From NCBI GenBank assembly GCA_964019695.1, contig OZ026521.1, positions 33,453,601-33,517,600 on the forward strand: DNA of 64,000 nt, given 5' to 3'. The notes under the pieces were generated by a model. The model saw only the letters and a program-made list of their open reading frames with translations, did not search any database and was not told where the DNA came from. Positions within the stretch are counted from its first letter, which is position 1. Every line of letters starts with the position of its first letter. The DNA is from Loripinus fragilis (Eukaryota; Mollusca; Bivalvia; Lucinida; Lucinidae). The translations under genes were made by a program, and so were the position numbers. Positions 51,311 through 61,832 of this stretch are shown one piece after another.

Positions 51311-53365
51311 CTAGGCACAACACAGAGGGCATCCACATCCAAGACCATCCCATCTCCGGAGCAGCCCTTGGAACTGCGGGTATGACTCTGCCACCCGCAA
51401 GTTATTTGGAAGACTGTTCCAGATCCGGGGAGCCTCGGACCTGAATGACCTCAGACCATACCTTGTGGTGTTTACTCTGGGAATCTCAGCCTTTCTCTCA
51501 CCTCTGAAATTATAAGTGGAGGTCTTAATGCTTATCATGTCTTGGATATATTCAGGTGATAGTTTATTTACTATTTTGAACACCTCACATGCCATCAGCT
51601 TAAGCCTTTTGACATGGAGGGGCTCAGTCTTAGTTTGGCTGAGTAATTTCTTGAGAGATGAGGAGTAGTCATTGTTTATGAATCTCAATGCTCTCTCTTG
51701 AACCTTCTCGAGTTTGTTTGTACTGGCAATACTACAAAAGTGCCAAGCTAAGGGGCAATAACTAAAATTTGATGCTATAAAAGAGTTATATATGACCAAT
51801 TTCCCCTGTTTTGTTAAAAATCTACCAAGTCTTTTTAAAACAGCTAGTTGTTTTGAAGCCTTTTTACAAATTTCAGTTACATGGTCATCAAATTTCAACA
51901 TAAAATCAATGTTTATACCAAGCAAACTAACATTATTCTCACATTTAATGTCAGTTTCGCCAATCCTGAAAGTTTCAATATTGTCGTAAGTTTTCTTACC
52001 AATACATATGGCTTGAAACTTGTCAGGATTGGCCTTCATGGAATTTTCTTCAAACCAGGAAATTAGGTTCAGACTATCTGATTCTAAGACAGATTTTAAA
52101 AAGTTAAAATCTTTATGAATAAAAGAGACTGTATTGTCATCAGCATAGTTGTAAATGGTTGACCTTAAAACAAAGAAAAATATATCATTTAAGAAAATGT
52201 TAAAGAGTAAGGGACCCAAAATGGATCCCTGGGGTACTCCTTTGAATAGTTTCTCCCAGGTACTGGTAAAGGTGCCTAGTCTAACCTGCTGAGACCTATC
52301 ACTGAGGTAACTCTCAAGTAGCTCGACCGCCTCCTCTGATAATCCATAGGCTCTTAGTTTTGCAATCAAGAGCCCATGGGGGAGGCAGTCGAACGCCTTG
52401 GAGAGATCCATCAGAATTGCGGCAACACATTCATGATTGTCCAGTGCTTTTCGCCAATCTTCTAAAAGTCTCAGCAGGGTGGACTGACATCCAAACCCTT
52501 TCCTAAAAGCAGCAAGAAAAGGATTAAAATAATTATCCATGAACGAAGATAACTGGTCGTGCATGCTGCGCTCAAATATTTTAGAAATTGTTGGTAAAAC
52601 GCTAACAGGCCTATAGTTCTCCTTATTCAAGGGATCTTTTTTCTTGTATAAAGGTAGAACTTGAGCCTTTTTCATAAAATTTGGAAATTTGCATGTTTCA
52701 AAAGATTTGTTCACAAGATTTGCTATAGAACTGCTTATAGAAGACGAACAAGATTTGAGTATTTTTGCCGATATATTGTCAGCACCTGTCGCCTTTTTCA
52801 CATTAAAGTTTGATATGATCTTATGAACATATTTCTCGCCTACTGGCTTGAAAGTAAATTTCTGATCAGAATCACACTGGGGAGTATTTTCCAAAATTTT
52901 GGTTATACTGAGGTGATCAGAGAAATCATCTTTGTATTGGTCAGAAGATTTGCCAATATCTTTGGCAACATTGACAAAATGATCATTGAAAAGTTCGCAG
53001 ACCTCCGGCTGCTCTGAGACAATTTTATCTTTTTCGCAAAGAATGACTTCGTTCCCACCACCACAAGCCTTCTTAGATAAGAAGGGTTTGATGGTGGGCC
53101 AAAAGTCCTTCGACTTCGGTCCTCCTGCACATCGTTCATAAAAATATACTCTCATAGACTGTTTTTTGAGTTTTGTAACATTATTCCTTTGTTTCCTATA
53201 ATTGTCCCAGTCAGCCGCAGATCTGCTATTTTTATATTTGTTAAAGAGCATTCTCTTTTTGTAGACTGCTCGGCGGAGATCACCATTCATAAAAGCTGGT
53301 CTCCTTGATTTTAAGACTCTCTCCTTCACTGGTGCATGTTTGTCTATTATGTCGGTGAGTAGCCT
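51311..53365 (-). CDS. Non-LTR retrotransposon reverse transcriptase, 5'-truncated
   Basis: An intact frame of about 684 codons covers the region after the endonuclease and a full RT: the linker PAFMNGDLRRAVYKKRMLFN, fingers NYRPVSVLPTISKIFE, motif A AILMDLSKAFDCLPHG, GVPQGSILGPLLFNIFLND, catalytic YADDN, then the thumb and a C-terminal CGCPLCC motif typical of jockey/CR1-like animal LINEs. The frame stays open upstream of the GTG at 53329 (LTDIIDKHAPV) back to a TAA at 53366-53368, and no endonuclease domain lies beyond, so the copy is 5'-truncated as usual after target-primed insertion. There is no natural start; it is unlikely to be expressed as a whole element but could be a young copy because the frame is unbroken. 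Confidence 0.93.
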   Translation of the reverse strand, partial: RLLTDIIDKHAPVKERVLKSRRPAFMNGDLRRAVYKKRMLFNKYKNSRSAADWDNYRKQRNNVTKLKKQSMRVYFYERCAGGPKSKDFWPTIKPFLSKKACGGGNEVILCEKDKIVSEQPEVCELFNDHFVNVAKDIGKSSDQYKDDFSDHLSITKILENTPQCDSDQKFTFKPVGEKYVHKIISNFNVKKATGADNISAKILKSCSSSISSSIANLVNKSFETCKFPNFMKKAQVLPLYKKKDPLNKENYRPVSVLPTISKIFERSMHDQLSSFMDNYFNPFLAAFRKGFGCQSTLLRLLEDWRKALDNHECVAAILMDLSKAFDCLPHGLLIAKLRAYGLSEEAVELLESYLSDRSQQVRLGTFTSTWEKLFKGVPQGSILGPLLFNIFLNDIFFFVLRSTIYNYADDNTVSFIHKDFNFLKSVLESDSLNLISWFEENSMKANPDKFQAICIGKKTYDNIETFRIGETDIKCENNVSLLGINIDFMLKFDDHVTEICKKASKQLAVLKRLGRFLTKQGKLVIYNSFIASNFSYCPLAWHFCSIASTNKLEKVQERALRFINNDYSSSLKKLLSQTKTEPLHVKRLKLMACEVFKIVNKLSPEYIQDMISIKTSTYNFRGERKAEIPRVNTTRYGLRSFRSEAPRIWNSLPNNLRVAESYPQFQGLLRRWDGLGCGCPLCCA

Positions 53366-53368
53366 TTA

Positions 53369-54239
53369 AAGGGGTGAGAGCGACTTCGATTGTAACTTCG
53401 TGCGTGCAAAACCCAGTTATTGGGCTTTTCACATTTTTATCGTCAGAGAAGTAAAGTTCGCATGTGAAAATGGTCATTTCAGCGCTTATGCAGTCTGTGT
53501 ATGGCTGCAATAAATGGTGGAGCAGGGATAAAAGAGGGGGGGGGGAGAAGGGGGAGATGGGGGGAGGGGCTACCAAAAAAACATAGTCTACTGTGCACCC
53601 CCTTCCAACCCCCCCCCCCCCACACACACACACCTTGCTAGTAGCAGTTTGGCATGACATTATTTACACACTATGGTCGTATGTTTGATGACCCTTTTGA
53701 CTGTAAAAGTAGCAGTGGGCAAATTGCCTAACGTTCATGGTTATGCATCGGATCTATATAATTGACAGGGATATTTGTAAACATCTGTCATTTCTAAATG
53801 CCACTTCTAGATCTCTGTGTATACAATCAAATTTTGAATGTTGATTAATTGGCCTTAAAATTCTTTTAAAATTTAAAACTAACCACATTTCATTTCCGAG
53901 TTGGAAATTCACTAGACTACACCAGTTTGGGATGAAATAGATATTGCTGTAGGAAGGTACCATCCATTGTTTTTCCCAACAAAACCCCGATAATTTTGCC
54001 GCACAATTGTTATGAATACGTTTGGGTGTAGTTTTAAAAAAACTTTTCACTGTGATTTTTCGTGGTTAAGCATTAGATCGTTCGTTTGATCTATGCCAAA
54101 CTTCTATTATTGATCAGATGTGAATCAGTAAACAAGCGAAAACTCAGATCAGCCTTGGCATCCATCACTTATGGTCTAGTTTTGGCATTCTATAAATAGT
54201 TGTCAAACTCTAATCGATTATTTTTGTCAGTCTAGTAGC
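53369..54239. other. Intergenic with a G/C low-complexity patch
   Basis: 53535-53635 is a run of G-rich then C-rich sequence (GAGGGGGGGGGGAGAAGGGG, CAACCCCCCCCCCCC, ACACACACACACA). No gene was recognised. Confidence 0.5.
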
Positions 54240-54680
54240 AGCTATTTAAATATGCATTCTGGATACAGAGTTGAGTATGACCAGGAACCTAATGCCATAA
54301 TCGAACATTGAGACCAATCCACGACACTACGAGGAAGAGAACAACAGCCATATGTCATCAAAAAGACAAATAAAGTTAAGCAACCAGCTGTCTCTTCGAC
54401 ACCATGAGGAAGAGACACAGAACAACAGCCACATATCAGCAAAAAGATAATTAACCAGCAACCAGCTCTCTCTTCCCCAGCGAGGCGCATGCAAAACTAG
54501 AAAGGACACTAAGAACTGCACAACAAACCAACGACTAGGAAAGAAAAACCCCACAAACAATGGGAGCAACAAACAATGAATCAACAACAACAGAACCACC
54601 GCCTTCAAGTTAGAGCGGACAGCAGTCGAGGCCACGGGGGTGAGGGAGCTTTTATTAATTCTACTGACCAACTATCTTAG
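54240..54680. repeat. Repeat family R, copy 1
   Basis: GAGGAAGAG-ACAACAGCCA, GCAACCAGCTCTCTCTTCCC, CAATGGGAGCAACA, CAACAACAGAACCACCGCCT and GGCCACGGGGG occur in order. An inner duplication of the CACCATGAGGAAGAGACACA segment is present. Also at 55050-55335 and inverted at the window end. Confidence 0.75.
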
Positions 54681-54755
54681 CCATTGAATCTGCTGCTGTC
54701 AAAACACAACATTTATATAGCTCGCGTGGAGGCTTCCTAATTTATCCAATGTATC

Positions 54756-54951
54756 ATCAAAACGGCCACTCTCAAAAAGACCGAAAATTGGTTTTCAAGA
54801 CCGAGTATCGCTTAATGCAGGTCAAAAGTATTTCAGAATGCTCCAAGAGAGCATTCTGCAATACGTTCGACCTTCATTAAGCTACCATCTGTCTTTAATA
54901 TCTTTGTTTTTTTCTAGTTTTGAAAGGCCGTTTTACACAGGTTTTACTATA
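54756..54951. repeat. MITE family E, copy 4
   Basis: AAAACGGCCACTCTCAAAAA and AGGCCGTTTTACACAGGTTT at the ends, with TTCAGAATGCTCCAAGAGAG and its partner at the centre. Confidence 0.82.
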
Positions 54952-55049
54952 CATGCATCTGTTTACCACAGCAGGATCTGTTTGGTGTAATTCTCCTCTT
55001 CTTTGGTAATTGTATTATGTTTATATGGCACTTAAAATAGTAAGTGAAT

Positions 55050-55335
55050 ATGACCAGGAAATACCACAATCACAAACTGCAGACAAACACATGGCACCGC
55101 GAGGAAGAGCCACACAACAATCACGAGATACCAGGAAGGCAAACTAAGCAAAGCAACCAGCTCTCTCTTCCCCATCAAGCTGATTGCAAAACTAGAATAG
55201 ACATAAAGTAACGTACAACAAAACATAGAACAATTACAGACTCCCACAATGGGAGCAACAATAAACAACAAGTCGACAACAACAGAACCACCGCCTTAGA
55301 ACGGACAACAGCCTAAGCCACCGGGGGGCTTAAAT
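55050..55335. repeat. Repeat family R, copy 2
   Basis: GACCAGGAAATACCACAATC, CACCGCGAGGAAGAGCCACA, GCAACCAGCTCTCTCTTCCC, AATGGGAGCAACAATAAACA and ACAGAACCACCGCCTTAGAA follow the order of copy 1. Confidence 0.78.
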
Positions 55336-55539
55336 GCAGTTTACTGGTACTAAATATTCGCCCTATATTCTGCCGTTGTTGAAGTACAAGAAATGTTCAG
55401 CTCGCATGGAAGCCTTCTAACAATTGCAATGTATCATCATGGAGCAACACTCTAATCAAATTAACACACTATAATGAAACAAAGAAAATGGCTCACGACT
55501 CACTGATAGTCAGAGCTAAAGAAAACCTCAAGTTGAGCC

Positions 55540-55990
55540 ACGGTGGGTCCAGCTACAGATAAGCATCAGGCACCAACCCACCAATTAAAGCTTTACGTCA
55601 GAGCCGTCATAGAGTCTGAGGCCTGACCCACCGTCGTGCAATTAAAGAGGAAATCGTAGCTATAAACCGTGATTGGGTTTAATACCAGGCATGCAGACTG
55701 TCGCATGACATCCAAGGTATATCCAACATAAATATAACGTTTGATGATATTTTTGAATTGATCACAAAATTAGGGTTTATAAAAAGATTGGCTATAACAT
55801 TAATGTATTGCAACAGACTGCATGCTTGGTAGTCAACCCAATCACGGTTGGCAACTTTGCTTTCCTCTTTAATTGCACGCCGGTGGGTCGGACTTCAGAC
55901 TCTATGATGGTTCCGACTTAAAGACTTATCTATTGATGAGATGGTAGGGGCCTGATGCTTTGGCTGTTTGTTGGGCCCACCATGGTTTAC
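55540..55990. repeat. 450-bp foldback element
   Basis: CACGGTGGGTCCAGC at the left pairs with GTTGGGCCCACCATGG at the right. Further inside, TCATAGAGTCTGAGGCCTGA pairs with TTCAGACTCTATGATGG, and GTGCAATTAAAGAGGAAA with TTTCCTCTTTAATTGCAC. About 150-base arms with a short spacer. Confidence 0.78.
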
Positions 55991-56598
55991 CTGTTGTATT
56001 TCTTTTGCTCCGGTATTCAGTTTTATTTACTGTTGAGTCCTTATCTTTGCTTTATCACCTTGTTATATCTTGATTTATATGTTTTAGGAGTTGATGCATT
56101 GATAAGTTAGGGGTCTTTCATGCAAACCAAATATCTATGTGTCTTGATCCACATCTGAATTAAGGGTGAGGTTGGCGCCGTTAAACCGGTTTAAGCCCTC
56201 CAGTAAAATATTTTACTGACCGTTCCAAGGCGGTACTTCTTTTGTGGATCTTTTATGTTTTTTTTCTGTCTTGTGTTTGCTATGTCTTTGTGCGCGTCTG
56301 TTTATATGTGCTTTGTGGTCACCTGCTGGGAAAAGGCTGACCTCTTGGCCCTCCTTTGTGGTGTCTACTGTGAGCTTGTCACTTTCCCATTGGTATCCTG
56401 GGTCAGGTGTGGTACTTAATTGTATCGATTCCTGATCTTTGCACCCTTACTTACTTTTCCAACAATTCATTTGAATTTATAAACTTAAGCATCATAAAAT
56501 ATAGGTTCTGATATGCCTTGTTGTAGAATAGTTTTTAACCCAATGTTGTATATGTATTTAACAATGAAGTTGTTTAAAAATAAACTTTTTAAGTTAGC
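55991..56598. other. Intergenic, nothing recognised
   Basis: No repeat partner or protein-like frame. Confidence 0.4.
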
Positions 56599-56710
56599 AT
56601 GCGTGGATCCAGAGGGGAGGACAGGGGGTCCGGATACCCCCCCCCCCCCCCCCCCCCCCCCCCACTGGAAAATAACAAGTGGCTATTGTTGTCCTCGTAA
56701 ATACTGGTAC
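56599..56710. repeat. Repeat family S with a 27-base C run
   Basis: GCATGCGTGGATCCAGAGGG, GGGGGTCCGGA, then 27 C (56637-56663) and CACTGGAAAATAACAAG. A longer copy is at 61572-61832. Confidence 0.7.
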
Positions 56711-57713
56711 AGACCATTCTGTGACCTGACCATGTGCAAAACCTTTTCGAAAAATGTTTTAATGTAGAAAATATTATCATTCTATTGCTTAAATATTGTA
56801 ATACCAATCATTTTATGGTTGACTTGATGTTTCCACAGGTGGATTATTCATAGACATTCGCGGATTGCCTTTAAAAATAATAGCTTTAACTTTTGTATGA
56901 AGGTCGTATTGTCCACTCAAGATTCATCAAAGTTCAAATTTGACATGTCTATAAACATGTCACTGAGATCTTACTGTATAAGTTCTTTGATCATGTCTAT
57001 CCCAGTGGCTGAAGATTACCATACTTACTAACACAATTAGATACACAACGGTGTAGTTTTTGCATTACATTAGTGGCAATTAAATGACAATTATAGTTTT
57101 ATAATCATCAGCTATAATTGATAAAAAAATTCATAGACGAGTTAAATAGTATATTTATTTGTGCATGAATCGCATGTTGTTTATGTCTATTGATGCAGGA
57201 ACAAAAATTGTGTCGCATGTAATGGTGCGTGTATCTTGATGGCTATATAAGCATTCTTATTATACACACATTAAGAATTTATTCATTTATCAGACGTTTA
57301 GCTGACATCAATATGGAATTTTTAATGTTTAAAAGGACCATTGATATCTATCTTTTATATAAATTTATAAATTTGCTCCCTAGCATACCTATGTCAGTCA
57401 TGATCATTCATTACAATGACTTTTCTCTCTGTTATTTAAGCCAATTATTTCCTTTTCATTACCTTGCCAAAAGGAGATCAGCATATTTGGCCATCTGTTT
57501 TATAAACCTTGTTGGAGGGTCATAAAATTTAAACCACAGCTGAAATATTTTATAATTTCGATGTGACATTGTCACTATATAAGGTAACACACTTTGTTTG
57601 AAATTGACCAGAGTTTCAAACGTGTTTAAACAAAAAATATGTTCTTTTTTCTGTACAAATATGCCTTTGTTTTGATTCTTAGTGTTTTTTTTTATTTTCC
57701 TGGATGTTGTCAT
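56711..57713. other. Intergenic, nothing recognised
   Basis: AT-rich with no element boundaries seen. Confidence 0.4.
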
Positions 57714-57774
<61 letters not shown>

Positions 57775-57931
57775 ATCATTCAGCACTATTTCATGAGCCA
57801 TACATTTGATGAAATCTTTCACATTTCAAAGAAACTTTTAACTGGATAGCTATGGTAACAAGAGTGACTGGTCATTTGAGGCTGATCAAAAATAACGTTA
57901 TTTCAAGGACATGAAGGAGTTGTCAGTCATC
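57714..57931 (-). repeat. (GAT)n microsatellite repeat, inverted copy of 43606-44085
   Basis: An uninterrupted GAT run (57714-57772), then ATGAGCCATACATTTGATGA, TAACTGGATAGCTATGGTAA, AGAGTGACTGGTCATTTGAG and GTCAGTCATCTAGGTAGCTT, the reverse complement order of the earlier copy. Confidence 0.85.
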
Positions 57932-58595
57932 TAGGTAGCTTTATACTTATGTAACCTTTTTATGTGTGGTTTCTATTATGAGCTCTTAGATCACAGGTGT
58001 TTGAACTACAATACGATTTCATCGAGTGTCTGTTGTAAGGAATGTTAATGCTTTTGTTTCTACTGGTGTACCTTTTAACGGCAGTGTTTTGAGCAATGCA
58101 TACCTCGTATTAACCAGGGATTCTCTATACTAAGGGACAGGAAACACTGTATTAATTTTGCTGATAAAAAGAATTATCTTGTAGGTACAGTACCATACTT
58201 GCAGACATTGTAAGAAGGAGATAATGAACTTATTTAAAAGTGATTTTTTTTGGAATAGAAATAATAATTGATTATTTATGAAGTTTAAAAACACCCAGTG
58301 TCAAAAAGATACATTGTGCATTTCTCCAGTTAATCACATCGATAGTTTGTATGAGCGCCAGAGCTCCTAAAATGTACACAATAGGTAAGGTACACATTAC
58401 AATATAATTGATGCACGTATCAAGTTACAATGATGCTAAATGTTTAGACTGTGTGATTCAGCATAGGGAGGTAAAGAAGAGATAGTAATTCAAAAGTGTT
58501 ATTAAGTAAAATTTTACATTAATGATAAATTGTAAATTAACACTTTGTGTTCGACTTTTGTGTGAGTATTATGTGTGAGTTTTGTGCATATCTAG
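57932..58595. other. Intergenic, nothing recognised
   Basis: No feature seen. Confidence 0.4.
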
Positions 58596-58729
58596 ATTAT
58601 TTGCTGGCTCCAAGGCTACAGGTGGTCAGTAATGTTAATACAGGTAACCACTTATAGGAACTGGTTACCTGCTTTTCCATTACTGACTTCTTTTAAATCA
58701 GGAACCAGCAATTATTGAAGGTATGGCCA
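58596..58729. repeat. Palindrome family of 47790/50293, diverged third copy
   Basis: GGTGGTCAGTAATGTTAATA, CAGGTAACCACTTATAGG and GGTTACCTGCTTTTCCATTA keep the arms; the C/G tract at the apex is absent and the outer ends are altered. Confidence 0.78.
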
Positions 58730-59747
58730 ATACACACTGGCCTAAAACAGTTTTTGAACATATGGTAAAGATTCTCAACCCTTTGTATAAATGACCCTGT
58801 ATTAACACAATACTCGTTTTCGTAGGTGATGTACCATAGCAGACAGGTCGATCTAGAAAATATCGAGTATGCGAAGGCAATGAGTATATGGGCTTTTGGT
58901 ACTTATCACATATGCGAACATAGAACGCTTAAACGAGCACAGCCTGGACAAGGGACAAGAATTGAAATGATGGGTAGACTAATATGCAATTAACTGTTTG
59001 CGATTGGATATGTGACCGTATGTTCACAGGGCTAAATACATGTAATTGAAGAAAAGTGGGGCTGTTTTTTTTCTAACTGTTCTCACTGCATGGCGGATAC
59101 CGTCCCCTTGATTTCACTTTTCAAAAAACAATACTCTAACAAAATAAACAGCTTCATTTCATTCATTTCACTAACGATAGCCAAAGGAAAATAGTTCTGA
59201 AACGTTATCATTAGCGCCATAATTTTCAGTGCTTCCTCGGTCCTTTGTCAAAATCCTAAATCTTATTCTTTTCTTGTTTACAACGCATTTATATTAAAAT
59301 GAAATATTGCATGTCCTCGAATGTATAAGCCAGATTAAAATATGTTCGGTCGTTCCTTGCTTGCCTTCAATTGCCCACTTTATTGTTGTAGATCTATTGA
59401 CTAAGATTTATGTAAGTTATTTTCTTGTGCAATGTAACCTCCCTTTTCATGCTGCGAGAAATGAATTGATGTTCGAACAGCTATAGAATGTAGGATAGAG
59501 GAAGATACTCATTTGCAATATGCGAATCACAATAGACCAGCAGTTCCGTATACGAACTAAGCACAATCGCTGTTCGGTTTTAAAGAAAAACGCATACAAA
59601 CTCCCCAGTAGAAAGGACCTTGTGGTGGTTAATCCCTTCGGAAATATACCGAAGGGATTCAAGTAATAGAGAGCATATTTAGAAGGACGTTGGCCTCTTT
59701 AAATAGTCATCTACATTCGCTCAGTGACATTGGAGCACAGTTGCAGA
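58730..59747. other. Upstream region of the PAN/fibrinogen-domain gene
   Basis: A short inverted pair TCCCTTCGGAAATATACCGAAGGGA lies at 59634-59658. A TTTAAATA at 59697-59704, about 45 bases before the ATG, could serve as a TATA-like element; this is inference. Confidence 0.35.
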
Positions 59748-60071
59748 ATGGACTCACTTGGGAAATACTTATTACTGATGTGCATAACGTTGAAGTATTT
59801 CAAATGCCTTGGCTGGCGTCACATTAAGTCTGAAGTTTATTATGACGCCATATTTATACAGAACGTCACACAAGCTAGCATTATTAAATCAGTATATACA
59901 TTGCGATCACGTGGATTTTGTGCCATGAGATGTACACGAGATAATAGTGAATCCTATTGCTTTGATCAAGATAATTTAAAATGTTATTGTAACAAATATA
60001 GGGATGACAGTGTTGTTATAGAAAATAGCGTGACTACTTACTCTTATGGGATTATTTCACATCAAGTTCGG
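59748..60071 (+). CDS. PAN/apple-like plus fibrinogen-domain protein, exon 1
   Basis: The first visible exon of a gene that continues past the window. The ATG at 59748 is followed by a hydrophobic stretch (YLLLMCITLKYF) that may be a signal peptide. After that comes a Cys-containing module, FCAMRCTRDN (C58, C62), SYCFDQDN (C71) and KCYCNKY (C79, C81), typical of the divergent PAN/apple-like domains found in many mollusc secreted proteins. The exon is exactly 108 codons and ends in phase 0 at donor GTAAGT (60072). It joins in frame to 61041-61098 and then to the fibrinogen domain at 63600. Expected to be secreted, perhaps a recognition lectin by analogy with fibrinogen-related proteins; function is inference. 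A GTG upstream in the same frame is not needed as a start. Confidence 0.8.
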
Positions 60072-60174
60072 GTAAGTTAAACATAGGGGTCCCTAAAATC
60101 CGTTCTTTTTTATTTTAAGAGAGTTCTTATTGTATCTTTTATTGATATTCCAATGTATTGCTGGTGCAATAAGA

Positions 60175-60262
60175 AAGTTAATGTATGATGTATGCATCTG
60201 TATGGAAGATAATCCACGAGCTTATGCGAGTGGATTATCTTCATACAGATGCATACCTTACA
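60175..60262. repeat. Long imperfect hairpin in intron 1
   Basis: GTATGCATCTGTATGGAAGA and on to CCAC pairs with GTGGATTATCTTCATACAGA and on to TGCATAC, 27 pairs with one bulged G and a loop of about 12 bases; weaker pairing extends outward (AAGTTAATGTAT with its partner). It is either a tiny MITE or a pre-miRNA-like hairpin; expression is unknown. Confidence 0.7.
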
Positions 60263-60314
60263 ATAACTTACACACATATTTCATATGTAAATAACTCCTA
60301 CCATTTAAGGTATA

Positions 60315-60957
60315 CTACGCCAACATATCATTTGTCATAGAAAAGCAAAATATATTTTTACCATTGCTCTCAAAAACAGTTTCACAATATTTTATAACAT
60401 GGTTTTTAATCGCCGCAAGGCAAGAAGTCAAAATTATCAACAACTCAGTAGTAGTACATGAGCTAGAGTTAGCAATAAAACGTGACTTATATGGTATTTT
60501 ATGAAGTTTTGGTAACCAGTATAACGTAGGAAGCTTGCTTTGATCCTCATCAACAAATACACCAAACTTAGCAGCCATATGGTATCGATGTCTATCAACG
60601 ACATACTTCTCGCCAAGCGAATTATGCTCATAGGTCTTAGCAGTGCCAGGTTCTTGCTTTAGGGACTTAATGTAGTACATTTTTCATACAACCACAACCT
60701 TGTTAGCAGTTTTAACTGCAGGCAATAAAAACAAACTTCCTATGTAATTCCTGGACCCCTTTGTTTAAATTTCTAAAAGTGAATTTAGGTTTAGGTGGAA
60801 GATCTAAACTGTTTCAATAAAATGAAATTCTACTATCAGTAATTTTAAAAATATTCATTTTCCAAGTATTTAAAGCATTAGACTCAACATGTTCTCGCTT
60901 GCACCATCGATTACAAAATTCTTGTATTGAACGAGAATTTTTTTCAAATTGGCATAT
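60315..60957 (-). pseudogene. Penelope-like element reverse transcriptase fragment
   Basis: The open part (60315-60680) reads LPTLYWLPKLHKIPYKSRFI, ANSSSCTTTELLIILTSCLA, KNHVIKYCETVFESNGKNIF on the minus strand, the N-terminal RT region of Penelope-like elements (the WLPKLHK and RFI motifs are diagnostic). Upstream, through frameshifts and stops, FCNRWCKREHVESNALNTWK-like and PPKPKFTFRNL-like pieces extend homology to about 60957. The catalytic core and GIY-YIG endonuclease are missing. Lies antisense in intron 1 of the PAN/fibrinogen-domain gene. Family placement is by remembered motifs. Confidence 0.8.
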
Positions 60958-61040
60958 ACATTTCACGTAGCTGCAAGTACACCTTTAAGAAAGCACTGGA
61001 TGGAATGTTCGCAAGGTTTACACAATTTTATTTCTTTCAG

Positions 61041-61098
61041 ACGTATGTACAGGATGATCCATATATCCAAATAGTGACAGAAGGTTGGAATGGGATAG
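61041..61098 (+). CDS. PAN/fibrinogen-domain protein, linker exon 2
   Basis: A 58-base exon encoding TYVQDDPYIQIVTEGWNGI (residues 109-127) and one base of the next codon. Acceptor ATTTCTTTCAG, donor GTAAGC. It enters in phase 0 from exon 1 and leaves one base, G, that completes the Asp of the DC start of the fibrinogen domain in exon 3. The double phase fit is the main support; the peptide itself is not diagnostic. Confidence 0.72.
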
Positions 61099-61571
61099 GT
61101 AAGCGCAATCTGAGCATTTTTACCATGGTTGATTCCCCATATAAATATACATGTATAATTATACAAGAAGAATTGGATTTTTCATTCTTGATTATGACGT
61201 ATTTCTATCCCAAGGGGAGAAGGCACCCACTACAGGACCGATTTGAAAATGGTCATTGGGTTGGATCGGTTGAACCAGGGACTTTCTATACCTCTAAATA
61301 GAGAGTCCTTGGTTGAATATAGCATGGCCACCAAGAGGCGGAACCAGGTATTCACATGTAAACCTCTTCTCATCAAAACTACAGGTCAGATTTGAAAATT
61401 ATTCAGAACAAATGGCCCTTGGATGACCCTATACTCAGGAAGATTAAATTATTCTGATCGATTGAAAAAAAAAAATGGTCGCGTTTTCCCTCATTCTCAG
61501 GTCCCCCCTTTTTACTATTAGCATAATTTCAATGCACAAACCCGGGGCACAAACCACACCCAAATGACATG
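61099..61571. other. Intron 2, first part
   Basis: A small inverted pair, AACCAGGGACTTTCTATA and TAGAGAGTCCTTGGTT, lies near 61275-61315. Nothing else was recognised. Confidence 0.4.
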
Positions 61572-61832
61572 ATGTCATGCGTGGATCCAGAGGGGAGGCA
61601 GGGGGTCCGGACTTCCCAGAAAAATCACCAAAATATAGTTTTTTAGCAATACTGGTCCAGATCCACTGAAAAATTACAAAGCTACCAAGCCAGCATTCAA
61701 TGATGGACCATTTAAATGGTGTTTCACTGGGGGCCGATGATGGCCCGCTTTTGGTGGTATTTGGATCCTCTAATCTACTAAAAAAGTTTTCAAAGTTGAC
61801 CCCCTCTGACAAAACTTTCTGGATGCGCGCAT
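61572..61832. repeat. Repeat family S, longest copy
   Basis: CATGCGTGGATCCAGAGGGG and GGGGGTCCGGACTTCC at the left; CTTTCTGGATGCGCGCATGG at the right forms a degenerate inverted partner. Not coding despite an open frame on each strand. Confidence 0.65.
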
